Shown here: piece by piece, positions 41,941 through 51,000 of the stretch
Numbering within the stretch: position 1 is the stretch's first letter
How the letters are laid out: the number at the start of each line of letters is the position of its first letter
Assembly (NCBI RefSeq): GCF_900156655.1
Contig: NZ_FTOG01000015.1
Span: 1 to 58,462 of the forward strand
DNA: 58,462 nucleotides
Direction of reading: 5' to 3'
From: Rhodobacter aestuarii
GTDB taxonomy: Bacteria; Pseudomonadota; Alphaproteobacteria; Rhodobacterales; Rhodobacteraceae
Position numbers and translations under genes: made by a program
Notes under the pieces: model-generated
Told to the model about the DNA's origin: nothing
The model's input: the letters and a program-made list of their open reading frames with translations, nothing else
Database searches by the model: none

Positions 41941-42278
41941 CTTGTCCTCCTGTAACTGGCCGCCAGCGCGGCCCCGAGTTCGCGCACCATCGCCGTTTCC
42001 GAAGCCGTCAGGTTTGCCTTCTCGTTCTTGGCAAAGACGGTGATCAGGAAAATCGGCGTCCCGTCATCGGGGCTGTAGAAATGGATCACGCGATAGCCGC
42101 CGCTCTTGCCACCGCCGGGGCGGGCGAAGCGGAATTTCCGCACCCCGCCGCCAATCGCAACGCCGGTCATCGGATTGCGGGCAACAAAGTCGATCACTTC
42201 GAGCCGCTCCGCCTCCGACATGAGGCTGCGGGCACGACGCTCGAATTCCGGGGTTTCGACGACTGTAACGATGGCCAT
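41937..42278 (-). CDS. HigB/RelE-type toxin
   Basis: Start at MAIVTVVETPEFERRARSLM; an upstream ATG lies within the operator. The 113-residue protein shows the RelE-superfamily pattern with GGVRKFRFARPGGGKSGGYR and VIHFYSPDDGTPIFLITVFA, KNEKANLT, as in HigB-like mRNA interferases. It is antisense inside the tail operon between chaperone and tape measure genes, so late transcription should oppose it. Confidence 0.85.
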   Translation of the reverse strand: MAIVTVVETPEFERRARSLMSEAERLEVIDFVARNPMTGVAIGGGVRKFRFARPGGGKSGGYRVIHFYSPDDGTPIFLITVFAKNEKANLTASETAMVRELGAALAASYRRTR

Positions 42279-42289
42279 GGCGCAATATG

Positions 42290-42304
42290 TGCGCCAATGG
42301 CGCA
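42290..42304. promoter_or_regulatory. Palindromic operator of the toxin-antitoxin pair
   Basis: TGCGCCAATGGCGCA is a perfect palindrome around AAT, 11 bases upstream of the toxin start. It is the expected place for autoregulation by the XRE antitoxin. It also lies 36 bases before the tape measure gene. Confidence 0.65.
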
Positions 42305-42339
42305 TAAGTCAATGACGCATCATCTTAGGGAGCCTCACG

Positions 42340-44781
42340 ATGGCAGAGAAACGAGTGTCTGTCCGCCTTGTGGCGGAGGGCGGGCGGCAGGTGCGCGCCG
42401 AGCTGGAAGGCATCGGCGCGGCCGGGGCGCGTGGCTTCGGGCGTCTCTCGTCGGAAATGGAGCTTGCCAACACGCGCATGGCTGGGTTCGCGCGCAAGGC
42501 CGGGGTTGCGCTCGCGGCGGTGACCGTGGCCGCCGCGGCGGCGGGCGTGGCGATGGTGCGCGCGGGGCTTGCCAATGTCGATGCGCAGGCCAAACTCGCG
42601 CAGTCGATGCAGACCACGACCGAGAGCGTGCAGGTGCTGACATGGGCGGGCGAGCTTGCCGGGGTCTCGATGGGCGAGATCGAGCAGGCGACGAAGAAGC
42701 TCACGACCCGGCTTTCCGAGGCCGCGAGCGGCTCGGGCACGGCGGTCGGCGCGCTCGAGAAGCTGCACCTGACAGCCGCCGGTTTGCAGGCGCTGCCGCT
42801 CGATCAGCGCATCATCGCCATTCAGGACGCGCTCAACCGTTTCGTGCCCGAGGCCGAGCGCGCGGCCGTGGCTTCGGACCTCTTTGGCGATCGCGCCGCG
42901 CTCGCCTTCCTGCGCATCGACACCGCCACGCTGCGCGATGCGGCCAAAGATGTGCAAGATTTCGGGGTGGCGGTGAGCGCTGCGGACTCGGCGCAGATCG
43001 AGCGCACCGGTGACGCAATCGCGCGGCTGAGCCTGATCTGGACCGGGCTTACCAACCGCCTCACCGTGGCGGTCGCCCCCGCGCTCGAGGCGGCGGCCAA
43101 TGCATTGGCCGATGTGGCGCGCGCGAGCGGCCCACTCGGACGCGCGATCAGCCTCGTCTTCGAGAACCTCGGGCGGCTCGCCGCCACTGCCGCGACCTTC
43201 GCCGCCTTCCTGGGGGCACGCTGGGTAGCAGGCCTTGCTGCGGCGGCGCTTTCCGTGCGCGGCCTTGCCACCGCGCTCGTCGTCTTGCGCGGCGCGCTCA
43301 TTCGCACCGGGATCGGGGCGCTGATCGTCGTCGTGGGCGAGCTCGTCTATCAGGTCTCCGAATTCGCGGCCCGGGTTGGGGGCGTGGGCGAGGCGTTCCG
43401 GTTGCTTTCAGATCTCGCGCGCGAGGTCTGGTCGCGCATTGGCCTCGCGCTCGATGCGGCGCTGGCGCGGATGGCGGCGGGCTGGCAGGGGGTGAAGGCC
43501 GATGCCCTTTCGGCACTTGAAGGAACCATCGCAGGGGTCGTGAGCTTTGGCGACCGCACGGCGGCGGTGTTTCAAGGCGCCTATGACGCGGCGGTGGCGA
43601 TCTGGGGCAAGCTGCCGGGGGCGATCGGTGATTTTGCGTTTCAGGCGGCGAACGGGCTGATCTCGGGGGTCGAGGCGATGCTGAACGGCGTCGTCACCCG
43701 CATCAACCGCTTCATCACCGCGCTCAACGCCGCCCTGGACCTTCTGCCCGACTGGGCCGTGGGCGAAGGCGGGGTGAAGATCGGCACGCTCGATCCGGTG
43801 GAATTGGGGCGCATCGGTAATCCGTTCGATGGCGCGGCATCGGCCGCGGGCACGGCGGCCGCCGATGCCTTCTCGGCAGCACTCGGGCGCAAATATATCG
43901 AAGCGCCCGATCTGGGCCTCGGCACCATGGCCGATGAGGCCCGCTCCCGGGCCGCAGCCTATCGCGAGGCCTCGGGCATGCTTTCTGACGCGGCCGGGCG
44001 CCCGCTCGCCTCCTGGCAGGCGCTGAAGGATGCGGTGACGCGCACCGGCACCGATGCGGAAACGGCTCTGACCGGCGCGACCGGTGCCGCTGACGGGCTA
44101 GGTGCGGAACTCGACGAGACCGCCGAGGCAGCGCGGGGCGCCGGTGGCGCCGCGCGTGCGGCAGGCACTGCAGCCGCCGAAGGGGCGGAGCGCGCGGTGC
44201 CGCTCTGGCGTGCCGCGAGCGATGCGCTGGCCGATTATGCCGCCAAGGCGCGCGACATCGGCGGCGATATCGGCAACGCCCTCGTCGGCGCCTTTTCCTC
44301 GGCCGAGGAGGCCGTGGGCAGCTTCGTGAAGACCGGCAAGCTCGACTTCCGCGATCTGGTCACCTCGATGATCGCCGATCTCGCCAAACTCGCGGCGCGG
44401 CGCTTTGTTCTGGGCCCCCTCGCCAATGTGCTTGCCGGTGCGCTGGGCGGCGCCGGAGGGATCTTCGCGAGCATCCTGCACGCGGGCGGCACCGTCGGCG
44501 CCGCGGGTCCGGGTCGGATGGTCCCTGCCTTAGCCTTTGCCAATGCCCCTCGGATGCATTCCGGCGGCTGGGCCGGTCTGCGTCCCGACGAAGTGCCCGC
44601 GATCTTGCAGCGCGGCGAGCGGGTGCTCTCGAAGCGCGAGGAGGCGACGACCGGCGGCGCAACGCCACCAACCGTCAACGTCACGATCATGGCGCGCGAC
44701 GCGGAGAGCTTCCGGCAATCCCGCACCCAAGTCGCCGCCGATATCGCCCGGGCGGTCTCGCTCGGCCGAAGAGGGATGTGA
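42340..44781 (+). CDS. Tape measure protein
   Basis: The 813-residue protein is the longest in the tail-core region: a coiled N terminus (VSVRLVAEGGRQVRAELEGI), several hydrophobic segments (AGLAAAALSVRGLATALVVL, GALIVVVGELVYQVSEFAAR), then alanine-rich helices, and a C-terminal tail with LHAGGTVGAAGPGRMVPALA. This fits a siphovirus tape measure protein that sets tail length; the tail would be about 120 nm if the usual 0.15 nm per residue applies. Confidence 0.92.
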   Translation: MAEKRVSVRLVAEGGRQVRAELEGIGAAGARGFGRLSSEMELANTRMAGFARKAGVALAAVTVAAAAAGVAMVRAGLANVDAQAKLAQSMQTTTESVQVLTWAGELAGVSMGEIEQATKKLTTRLSEAASGSGTAVGALEKLHLTAAGLQALPLDQRIIAIQDALNRFVPEAERAAVASDLFGDRAALAFLRIDTATLRDAAKDVQDFGVAVSAADSAQIERTGDAIARLSLIWTGLTNRLTVAVAPALEAAANALADVARASGPLGRAISLVFENLGRLAATAATFAAFLGARWVAGLAAAALSVRGLATALVVLRGALIRTGIGALIVVVGELVYQVSEFAARVGGVGEAFRLLSDLAREVWSRIGLALDAALARMAAGWQGVKADALSALEGTIAGVVSFGDRTAAVFQGAYDAAVAIWGKLPGAIGDFAFQAANGLISGVEAMLNGVVTRINRFITALNAALDLLPDWAVGEGGVKIGTLDPVELGRIGNPFDGAASAAGTAAADAFSAALGRKYIEAPDLGLGTMADEARSRAAAYREASGMLSDAAGRPLASWQALKDAVTRTGTDAETALTGATGAADGLGAELDETAEAARGAGGAARAAGTAAAEGAERAVPLWRAASDALADYAAKARDIGGDIGNALVGAFSSAEEAVGSFVKTGKLDFRDLVTSMIADLAKLAARRFVLGPLANVLAGALGGAGGIFASILHAGGTVGAAGPGRMVPALAFANAPRMHSGGWAGLRPDEVPAILQRGERVLSKREEATTGGATPPTVNVTIMARDAESFRQSRTQVAADIARAVSLGRRGM

Positions 44782-45407
44782 TGGCCTTTCACGAGATCCG
44801 TTTCCCCGATGCGATCAGCCGCGGGGCGCGCGGCGGCCCGGAGCGGCGCACCCAGATCGTCGAACTGGCCTCGGGCGCCGAGGAGCGCAATGCCAGCTGG
44901 GCCAATTCGCGCCGCCGCTATGACGTCGCTTATGGCATCCGCCGCGCCGACGATCTGGCGGCGGTCGTCGCCTTCTTCGAAGCGCGCAACGGCCGTCTTT
45001 ACGGCTTTCGCTTCAAGGACTGGGCCGATTTCAAATCCTGCCTGCCCTCACAAATTCCGGGCCCGACCGATCAGGCCATCGGCACCGGCGATGGCACCAC
45101 GACGCAGTTTCAGCTGACGAAGCGCTACAGCTCCGGAGCGCAAAGCTGGACGCGCGCGATCACAAAGCCTGTCGCCGGGACCGTTACCATCGCCCTGAAT
45201 GGCGCCCCGCAGCCCTCCGGCTGGTCGGTCTCAAACACGACCGGCCTCATCACCTTCGCCACCGCGCCCGCCGCAGGCATCGCCCTCACCGCAGGCTTCG
45301 ACTTCGACGTCCCCGTCCGTTTCGACACCGACACGCTCGACATCACCCTCGATCTCGAACGGCTCGGCTCGATCCCCTCCATCCCCCTCACGGAGATCCG
45401 GCCATGA
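44778..45407 (+). CDS. DUF2460 distal tail protein (GTA gp12-like)
   Basis: The 209-residue protein starts MAFHEIRFPDAISRGARGGP and contains RRYDVAYGIRRADDLAAVVA, FRFKDWADFKSCLP, IPLTEIRP, typical of DUF2460, the distal tail protein of GTA-like tails. The start overlaps the tape measure stop. Confidence 0.92.
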   Translation: MMAFHEIRFPDAISRGARGGPERRTQIVELASGAEERNASWANSRRRYDVAYGIRRADDLAAVVAFFEARNGRLYGFRFKDWADFKSCLPSQIPGPTDQAIGTGDGTTTQFQLTKRYSSGAQSWTRAITKPVAGTVTIALNGAPQPSGWSVSNTTGLITFATAPAAGIALTAGFDFDVPVRFDTDTLDITLDLERLGSIPSIPLTEIRP

Positions 45408-45754
45408 ATGACGACACAAGTTTTGTCGGCGCAGTGCTGCGCGATCTGCTCACCTCGACAGCGGTGATCCTCGCCGCCTGGGGCGCGCTCGGCGGCGCCA
45501 CCAATGCGCTGACCACAAAGATGCGGCTACGCGACGCGCTGCGCCATGTGCTTCTCGGCGGGCTGATCGCCGCGGGGATGGGGAGCCTCTCGATGGCGCT
45601 CGTCGCGCGCTGGCTCAACCTGCCGCCCGAGGCGATCGCGGCCGGGGGCGCGGCGGGCTCGGCCGCTTATCTCGTCGGTGTCTTTGGCCCGGCCTTCATC
45701 GAGGTCGCCCTCGCCCGGCTGCACGCGAAGAAAGGAGGCAACCCCGATGCATGA
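45404..45754 (+). CDS. Holin-like membrane protein
   Basis: The 116-residue protein has about three hydrophobic segments (TSTAVILAAWGALGGATNAL, VLLGGLIAAGMGSLSMALVA, IAAGGAAGSAAYLVGVFGPA) and a charged C terminus, fitting a class I holin. It is two genes before the lysozyme, within the tail-tip operon. Confidence 0.7.
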   Translation: MNDDTSFVGAVLRDLLTSTAVILAAWGALGGATNALTTKMRLRDALRHVLLGGLIAAGMGSLSMALVARWLNLPPEAIAAGGAAGSAAYLVGVFGPAFIEVALARLHAKKGGNPDA

Positions 45755-45878
45755 GCTCATCCGCCTCGCGCGCACGATCCGCTGCGATTCTGCCAATCCA
45801 GTCAAAGCGTTCCGCCATCGCCTGCGCATCGGCGTGATCGTCGCGGCGCTGATTTTTCTCGTCTCCACATTCGGGTGA
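45747..45878 (+). CDS. Small membrane protein, 43 aa
   Basis: A strong ribosome site (AAAGGAGG) precedes the ATG, which overlaps the holin-like gene by 8 bases. MHELIRLARTIRCDSANPVK is followed by one membrane segment (IGVIVAALIFLVSTFG). Place and topology suggest a lysis accessory (antiholin or spanin-like); identity unproven. Confidence 0.6.
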   Translation: MHELIRLARTIRCDSANPVKAFRHRLRIGVIVAALIFLVSTFG

Positions 45879-45882
45879 TCCC

Positions 45883-46452
45883 ATGCACATGACCAACCGG
45901 GGCCTTCTGGCCCTCGCCCGGCACGAAGGCATCGTGCCCGGGCCCTATCTCGATCTGCGCAAGATCTGGACCTTCGGTATCGGCCACACCGCGGCGGCGG
46001 GGCCGCCTGATCCCGCGAAGATGCCGCGCGGCCTGCCCACGGATGTCTCCGCCGCGATCCGCGAGGCGTTTCGGCTCTTTCGCGCTGACATCGCAAGCTA
46101 CGAGGCAGCCGTGCTGCGCGCCGTGAAGGTGCCGCTTGCCCCGCACGAGTTCGATGCGCTGGTCAGCTTTCACTACAACACCGGGGGCATCGCCAAGGCG
46201 GCCCTCACCCGCCACCTGAACGCGGGCAATCGCCGCGCCGCGGCCGAAGCCTTCATGGGCTGGCTGCGCCCCGCAGCGATCCGGCCCCGGCGCGAGGCCG
46301 AGCGCGATCTCTTCCGCGACGGCCACTATCCCACCGGCCCGCTCACCGTCTGGTCGGTCGATCGCAACGGAAGGGTGGGGTTCGCCCGCCCGCTGCGGCG
46401 GCTGAGCGAGGCGGACGCCCTCGCGCTGCTCTCTCCGCCCAACACACTGTGA
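45883..46452 (+). CDS. Endolysin, GH24 lysozyme family
   Basis: The 189-residue protein has the T4-type layout: catalytic glutamate in ALARHEGIVPGPYLDLRKIW, then TFGIGHTAAAG, and FDALVSFHYNTGGIAKAALT. It hydrolyses peptidoglycan at lysis. No signal peptide, so release needs the holin. A second ATG two codons in is also possible. Confidence 0.9.
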   Translation: MHMTNRGLLALARHEGIVPGPYLDLRKIWTFGIGHTAAAGPPDPAKMPRGLPTDVSAAIREAFRLFRADIASYEAAVLRAVKVPLAPHEFDALVSFHYNTGGIAKAALTRHLNAGNRRAAAEAFMGWLRPAAIRPRREAERDLFRDGHYPTGPLTVWSVDRNGRVGFARPLRRLSEADALALLSPPNTL

Positions 46453-46484
46453 ACCCTTCCCCTTCTGACCCAAGGAGACATTCG

Positions 46485-46718
46485 ATGCGTTACCTTCGCC
46501 CCAAATCCCTGACCTGGTGGGCCGGGTGCCTTGCCCTCACCACCGGCACCGGCGCGCTCTTCCTGCCCGATCAGGGCCAACTCGCCGCGCTGGCCCACCT
46601 TGTCGCGCTGCTCTCGGGCTCGGGCGACGCCGCACCGATGACGCTGATCAGCCTCGGGCTCGGCCTCATCGGCCTGCGCGACCGCATCGAGCGCGGCTTT
46701 GCCGGGCAGGACAAATGA
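46485..46718 (+). CDS. Small two-helix membrane protein, 77 aa
   Basis: CAAGGAG precedes the ATG. Two hydrophobic stretches (LTWWAGCLALTTGTGALFLP, MTLISLGLGLIGL) suggest a holin or antiholin partner following the lysozyme. The stop overlaps the next start. Confidence 0.6.
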   Translation: MRYLRPKSLTWWAGCLALTTGTGALFLPDQGQLAALAHLVALLSGSGDAAPMTLISLGLGLIGLRDRIERGFAGQDK

Positions 46719-47599
46719 AGTCCCTCCCGCCAGACCTTCAGGCCCACCTCGACGAGGGCACGACAACGCTCGCCTGGTGCTGGCGCATCACCCGCGCTGA
46801 CGGCGTGAGTTTCGGCTTCACCGATCACGACAGGACATTGTCGTTCGATGGGACCGACTTCGAGCCGGAGAGCGGGCTGACCGCCTCCGAGGTGCGGTCG
46901 GGCTCCGATCTCTCGGTAGATGCGCAGGACGCCGAGGGCGTGTTGACCTCCGACCGGATCACCGAGACCGACATTCTCGATGGCCGCTGGGACAATGGCA
47001 CGGTCGAGGTCTGGCGGGTGAACTGGTCGGCCCCGGCGCAGCGCGCACTGTTGCGGCGCGGCGCCATCGGGCAGATCCGGCGCGGGCGGCTCGCCTTCGT
47101 GGCCGAGGTGCGCAGCCTCGCCCATGTTTTGGGCCAGACTGTCGGACGCACGTTTCAGGCAACCTGCGACGCGGCGCTGGGCGATGCGCGCTGCGGCATC
47201 AATGCCGAGGCGCCGATCTACACCGGCACCGGCACGGTGGTCGCGCTGCAGCGTGATCGCGCCTTCACGACCGAAGGGCTGCAAGCCTATGCTGCGGGCT
47301 GGTTTTCCTATGGACGGATCCAATGGACGAGCGGCGCCAATGCCGGGCGGCAGGCCGAAGTGCTCTCGCATGTCCTTCTCGATGGCGTGGCGGTCCTGAC
47401 CCTGCTCGAAGCGCCGGTGCGGGCCATCAGCGAGGGTGATGCCTTCACGATCCGCGCGGGCTGCGACAAGAGCTTTGCGACCTGCCGGGCGAAGTTCGCC
47501 AATGTCGCGAACTTTCGGGGTTTTCCGCATATCCCCGGCCAGGACGCCGTTCTGCGTTACGCGACGAAGGACGGCGGCCATGAGGGGACGGTGCTATGA
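46715..47599 (+). CDS. DUF2163 tail-tip protein (GTA gp13-like)
   Basis: The 294-residue protein (CWRITRADGVSFGFTDHDRT, RTFQATCDAALGDARCGINA, DKSFATCRAKFANVANFRGF) is a clear DUF2163/phage_BR0599 member, part of the GTA baseplate. Four conserved cysteines are visible in CDAALGDARC and CDKSFATC. Confidence 0.93.
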   Translation: MKSLPPDLQAHLDEGTTTLAWCWRITRADGVSFGFTDHDRTLSFDGTDFEPESGLTASEVRSGSDLSVDAQDAEGVLTSDRITETDILDGRWDNGTVEVWRVNWSAPAQRALLRRGAIGQIRRGRLAFVAEVRSLAHVLGQTVGRTFQATCDAALGDARCGINAEAPIYTGTGTVVALQRDRAFTTEGLQAYAAGWFSYGRIQWTSGANAGRQAEVLSHVLLDGVAVLTLLEAPVRAISEGDAFTIRAGCDKSFATCRAKFANVANFRGFPHIPGQDAVLRYATKDGGHEGTVL

Positions 47600-48042
47600 C
47601 CGCGACAGCACCAACCGCCGATCCCTCCCGCGTCATCGCCGTGGCGCGCTCTTGGCTCGGCACGCCCTACCACGACCAGGCGAGCCTCAAGGGCGTGGGC
47701 TGCGATTGCCTCGGCCTTGCGCGCGGCGTCTGGCGCGAGGTCGTCGGGCCGGAACCGTTCCCGATCCCGCCCTACAGCCGGGATTGGGGCGAGATGGGCC
47801 CGCGCGAGGTGCTGGCCGAGGGCGCTCGCCGCATGATGCCCGAGATTGCCCCGGACGATGCCCTGCCCGGCGCGCTTATCCTCTTCCGCATGAGGCCCCG
47901 CGCCATCGCCAAGCATGTCGGCATCCTCACCGGCCCGGACCCCTTCCTCCACGCCTATGAACGGTTGGGCGTGATCGAGGAACCGCTGACACCGACATGG
48001 CGGCGGCGCATCGCTTTCGCTTTCCTGTTCCCGGCACGCTGA
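47596..48042 (+). CDS. NlpC/P60 peptidase (GTA gp14-like)
   Basis: The 148-residue peptidase has the catalytic cysteine in LKGVGCDCLGLARGVWREVV and histidines in IAKHVGILTGPD and LHAYERLG. It trims peptidoglycan peptides at DNA entry as part of the tail tip. It overlaps DUF2163 by 4 bases. Confidence 0.93.
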   Translation: MTATAPTADPSRVIAVARSWLGTPYHDQASLKGVGCDCLGLARGVWREVVGPEPFPIPPYSRDWGEMGPREVLAEGARRMMPEIAPDDALPGALILFRMRPRAIAKHVGILTGPDPFLHAYERLGVIEEPLTPTWRRRIAFAFLFPAR

Positions 48043-48051
48043 GAATCCCAA

Positions 48052-51000
48052 ATGGCAACGCTTGTCCTCGGCGCCGTCGGCTCCGCCATCGGCGGGGCTT
48101 TCGGCGGCACGATCCTTGGCCTTTCCGGCGCCGTCATTGGCGGCTTTGTCGGTTCGACCGTGGGCTCGGTCGTCGACAGCTGGATCGTGTCGTCGCTCGC
48201 GCCTGCGCAACGGATCGAGGGTCAGCGGCTCGACACGCTGCGCATCACCTCCTCGACCGAAGGCGCGGTGATCCCGCGCCTTTACGGGCGCATGCGCATC
48301 GGCGGCAACATCCTCTGGGCCACAGATTTCCGCGAAGAGACGAAGACCACGACGCAAGGCGGCGGCAAGGGCGGGGGCGGCGGCAAGGTCAAGACCACCG
48401 AATATCTCTACTATGCGTCCTTTGCCGTCGCTCTTTGCGAGGGGCCGATCACCGGCATCGGCCGCATCTGGGCCGACGGCAAACCGCTCGACATGACCGG
48501 CATCCCCTGGCGCTGGTATCCGGGCAGCGAGACGCAGACCGCCGATCCCTTCATTGCGACCAAGATGGGGGCCGCCAACACCCCCGCCTACCGCGGCACG
48601 GCTTACGTCGTCTTCGAGGAACTGCCGCTTGCCAGCTTCGGCAACCGCCTGCCACAGCTCAGCTTCGAGGTGTTCCGGCCATTGGCCGACCCGGACACCG
48701 CCGAGGGGCTGATCAAGGCGGTGACGATGATCCCGGCCTCGGGCGAGTTCACCTATGCGACCGAGGCGATCCGCAAGGGCGAGACCGGGGCGCAAGTGGC
48801 CGAGAACCTGAACGCGGTTTCCGACACCGCCGACATGGTGGTGGCGCTCGACCGGCTGCAGGCTCTGGCGCCTGCGGTCGAAAGCGTCAGCCTCGTCGTC
48901 GCCTGGTTCGGCAATGACCTGCGCGCGGGCGATTGCGCGATCAAGCCGGGCGTCGAGGTGGCGACCAAGACGACCAGCCCCAAGGTCTGGACGGTCAATG
49001 GGGTCTCCCGCGCGGCGGCCCATCTGGTCAGCCGCGACGCCGAGGATCGGCCCGTCTATGGCGGCACGCCTGCGGATTTCGCGGTGGTTGAGGCGATCCG
49101 GGAGATGAAGGCGCGCGGGCTGCGGGTGACGTTCTACCCATTCCTGCTGATGGATGTGCCGCCTGGCAACACGCTGCCCGATCCCTATTCCGACAATGCC
49201 GCGACGCTCGGCCAGCCGAGCTTCCCGTGGCGCGGACGGATCACCTGCTCCCCGGCCGCAGGTTCCGCGGGCACCGTGGACAAGACCGCCGCCGCGGCCA
49301 CGCAGGTCTCAAGCTTCTTTGGCACAGCCACCCCGGCGCAGTTTTCGCCGTCTGGCGACACCGTCACCTTCACCGGCGCGCCGAGCGATTGGGGCCTCCG
49401 CCGCATGGTGCTGCATTACGCCCATCTCTGCGCCGTCGCAGGCGGGGTCGATGCCTTCCTGATCGGCTCCGAGATGCGCGGCCTCACGACGATCCGCTCG
49501 GGCGCCAACGCTTATCCGGCGGTAACCGCGTTCAAGGCGCTCGCGGCCGATGTGCGCTCCGTCCTCGGGGCGGGCACCAAGATCGGCTACGCGGCCGACT
49601 GGTCGGAGTATTTCGGCCACCAGCCCTCTGACGGCACGGGGGACGTGTATTTCCACCTCGACCCGCTCTGGTCAGATGCGAACATCGATTTCATCGGCAT
49701 CGACAATTACATGCCGCTTTCCGACTGGCGCGATGGGTTTGACCATGCCGATGCCCTCCAAGGCTGGCCAGCGATCTATGACCGCGGTTATCTGCAAGCG
49801 AACATCGCCGGTGGCGAGGGTTTTGAGTGGTTCTATGCCTCGGCCGCCGACCGGTCGGCGCAAGTTCGGACCCCGATCACCGATGGAGCCGCGGGCAAGC
49901 CGTGGGTCTTCCGCTTCAAGGATCTCCGCGCCTGGTGGTCGAACTCGCATGTCAACCGCCCGGGCGGGGTCGAGAGCGGCCCGCCCACCGCATGGGTGCC
50001 GCAATCGAAGCCGATCTGGTTCACCGAACTCGGCTGTCCCTCCATCGATCGGGGCACGAACCAGCCCAATGTCTTCTTCGATCCGAAGTCATCCGAGAGC
50101 GCCACGCCGCATTTTTCGCGGGGCTGGCGCGACGATGCGATCCAGCGCGCTTCTCTCGAAGCCAGCTACCTTTGGTGGGGAACTCCGGCCAATAACCCGA
50201 CCTCGTCCGTCTATGGCGGCCGCATGGTGCATGTGCCGGAATGCGCCGCCTGGACCTGGGACGCGCGGCCCTATCCGTTCTTCCCCGAACTGACTGGCGT
50301 CTGGACCGATGGCGCGAACTGGCGGCTCGGTCACTGGCTCACCGGACGGCTCGGCGCGGTCTCGCTCGCCGCCCTCGTGCGCCACCTGTGCCTGCGCGCT
50401 GGGCTCGCGGAAAGCCTGATCGACGTCTCGGGTCTCTGGGGCGCGGTCGAGGGCTATGTGATCGGGGCCATTGAGTCCCCCCGCACGTCGATTTCCACGC
50501 TGGCCCGACATTTCGGCTTCGACGCCATCGAGACCGAGGGCGTGATCCGTTTCATCATGCGCGGCCGCGCCTCGGTCGCGACGCTGGCCATTGATGATCT
50601 GGTCTCAAGTCGCGAGGGCGAGGCCTTCGAACTGACGCGCGGCCAAGAAACCGAACTGCCGCAGGCCCTGAAGTGGCAGGTCGCGCGCGCCGACGAAGAT
50701 TACGACGCGGCGCAGGTCGAGGCCCGGCGCATCACCGTCGATACGACGCGCATCGCCTCGGAGAGCTTCCCCATCGCGATCCCGCCCGAGGAGGCGGAAC
50801 GGCGCTGCCGCCGCGCGCTGATGGAGGCCTGGATCGGCCGGGAAAGCGCCACCGTCCGCCTGCCGCCCTCTATGCTGGCCCTCGATCCGGCCGACGTGAT
50901 CCGGCTGGCGCATGACGGCCGCGAGGTCGAGTTCCGCCTCGTTTCCATTGCCGATGCTGAAGCGCGCGGGATCGAGGCGGTGCGCCAGGACCGCGCCGCT

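Noticed and set aside
46571-47581. Long minus-strand frame of 336 codons
   Set aside because: Shadow of the DUF2163 gene, whose motifs are clear on the plus strand.
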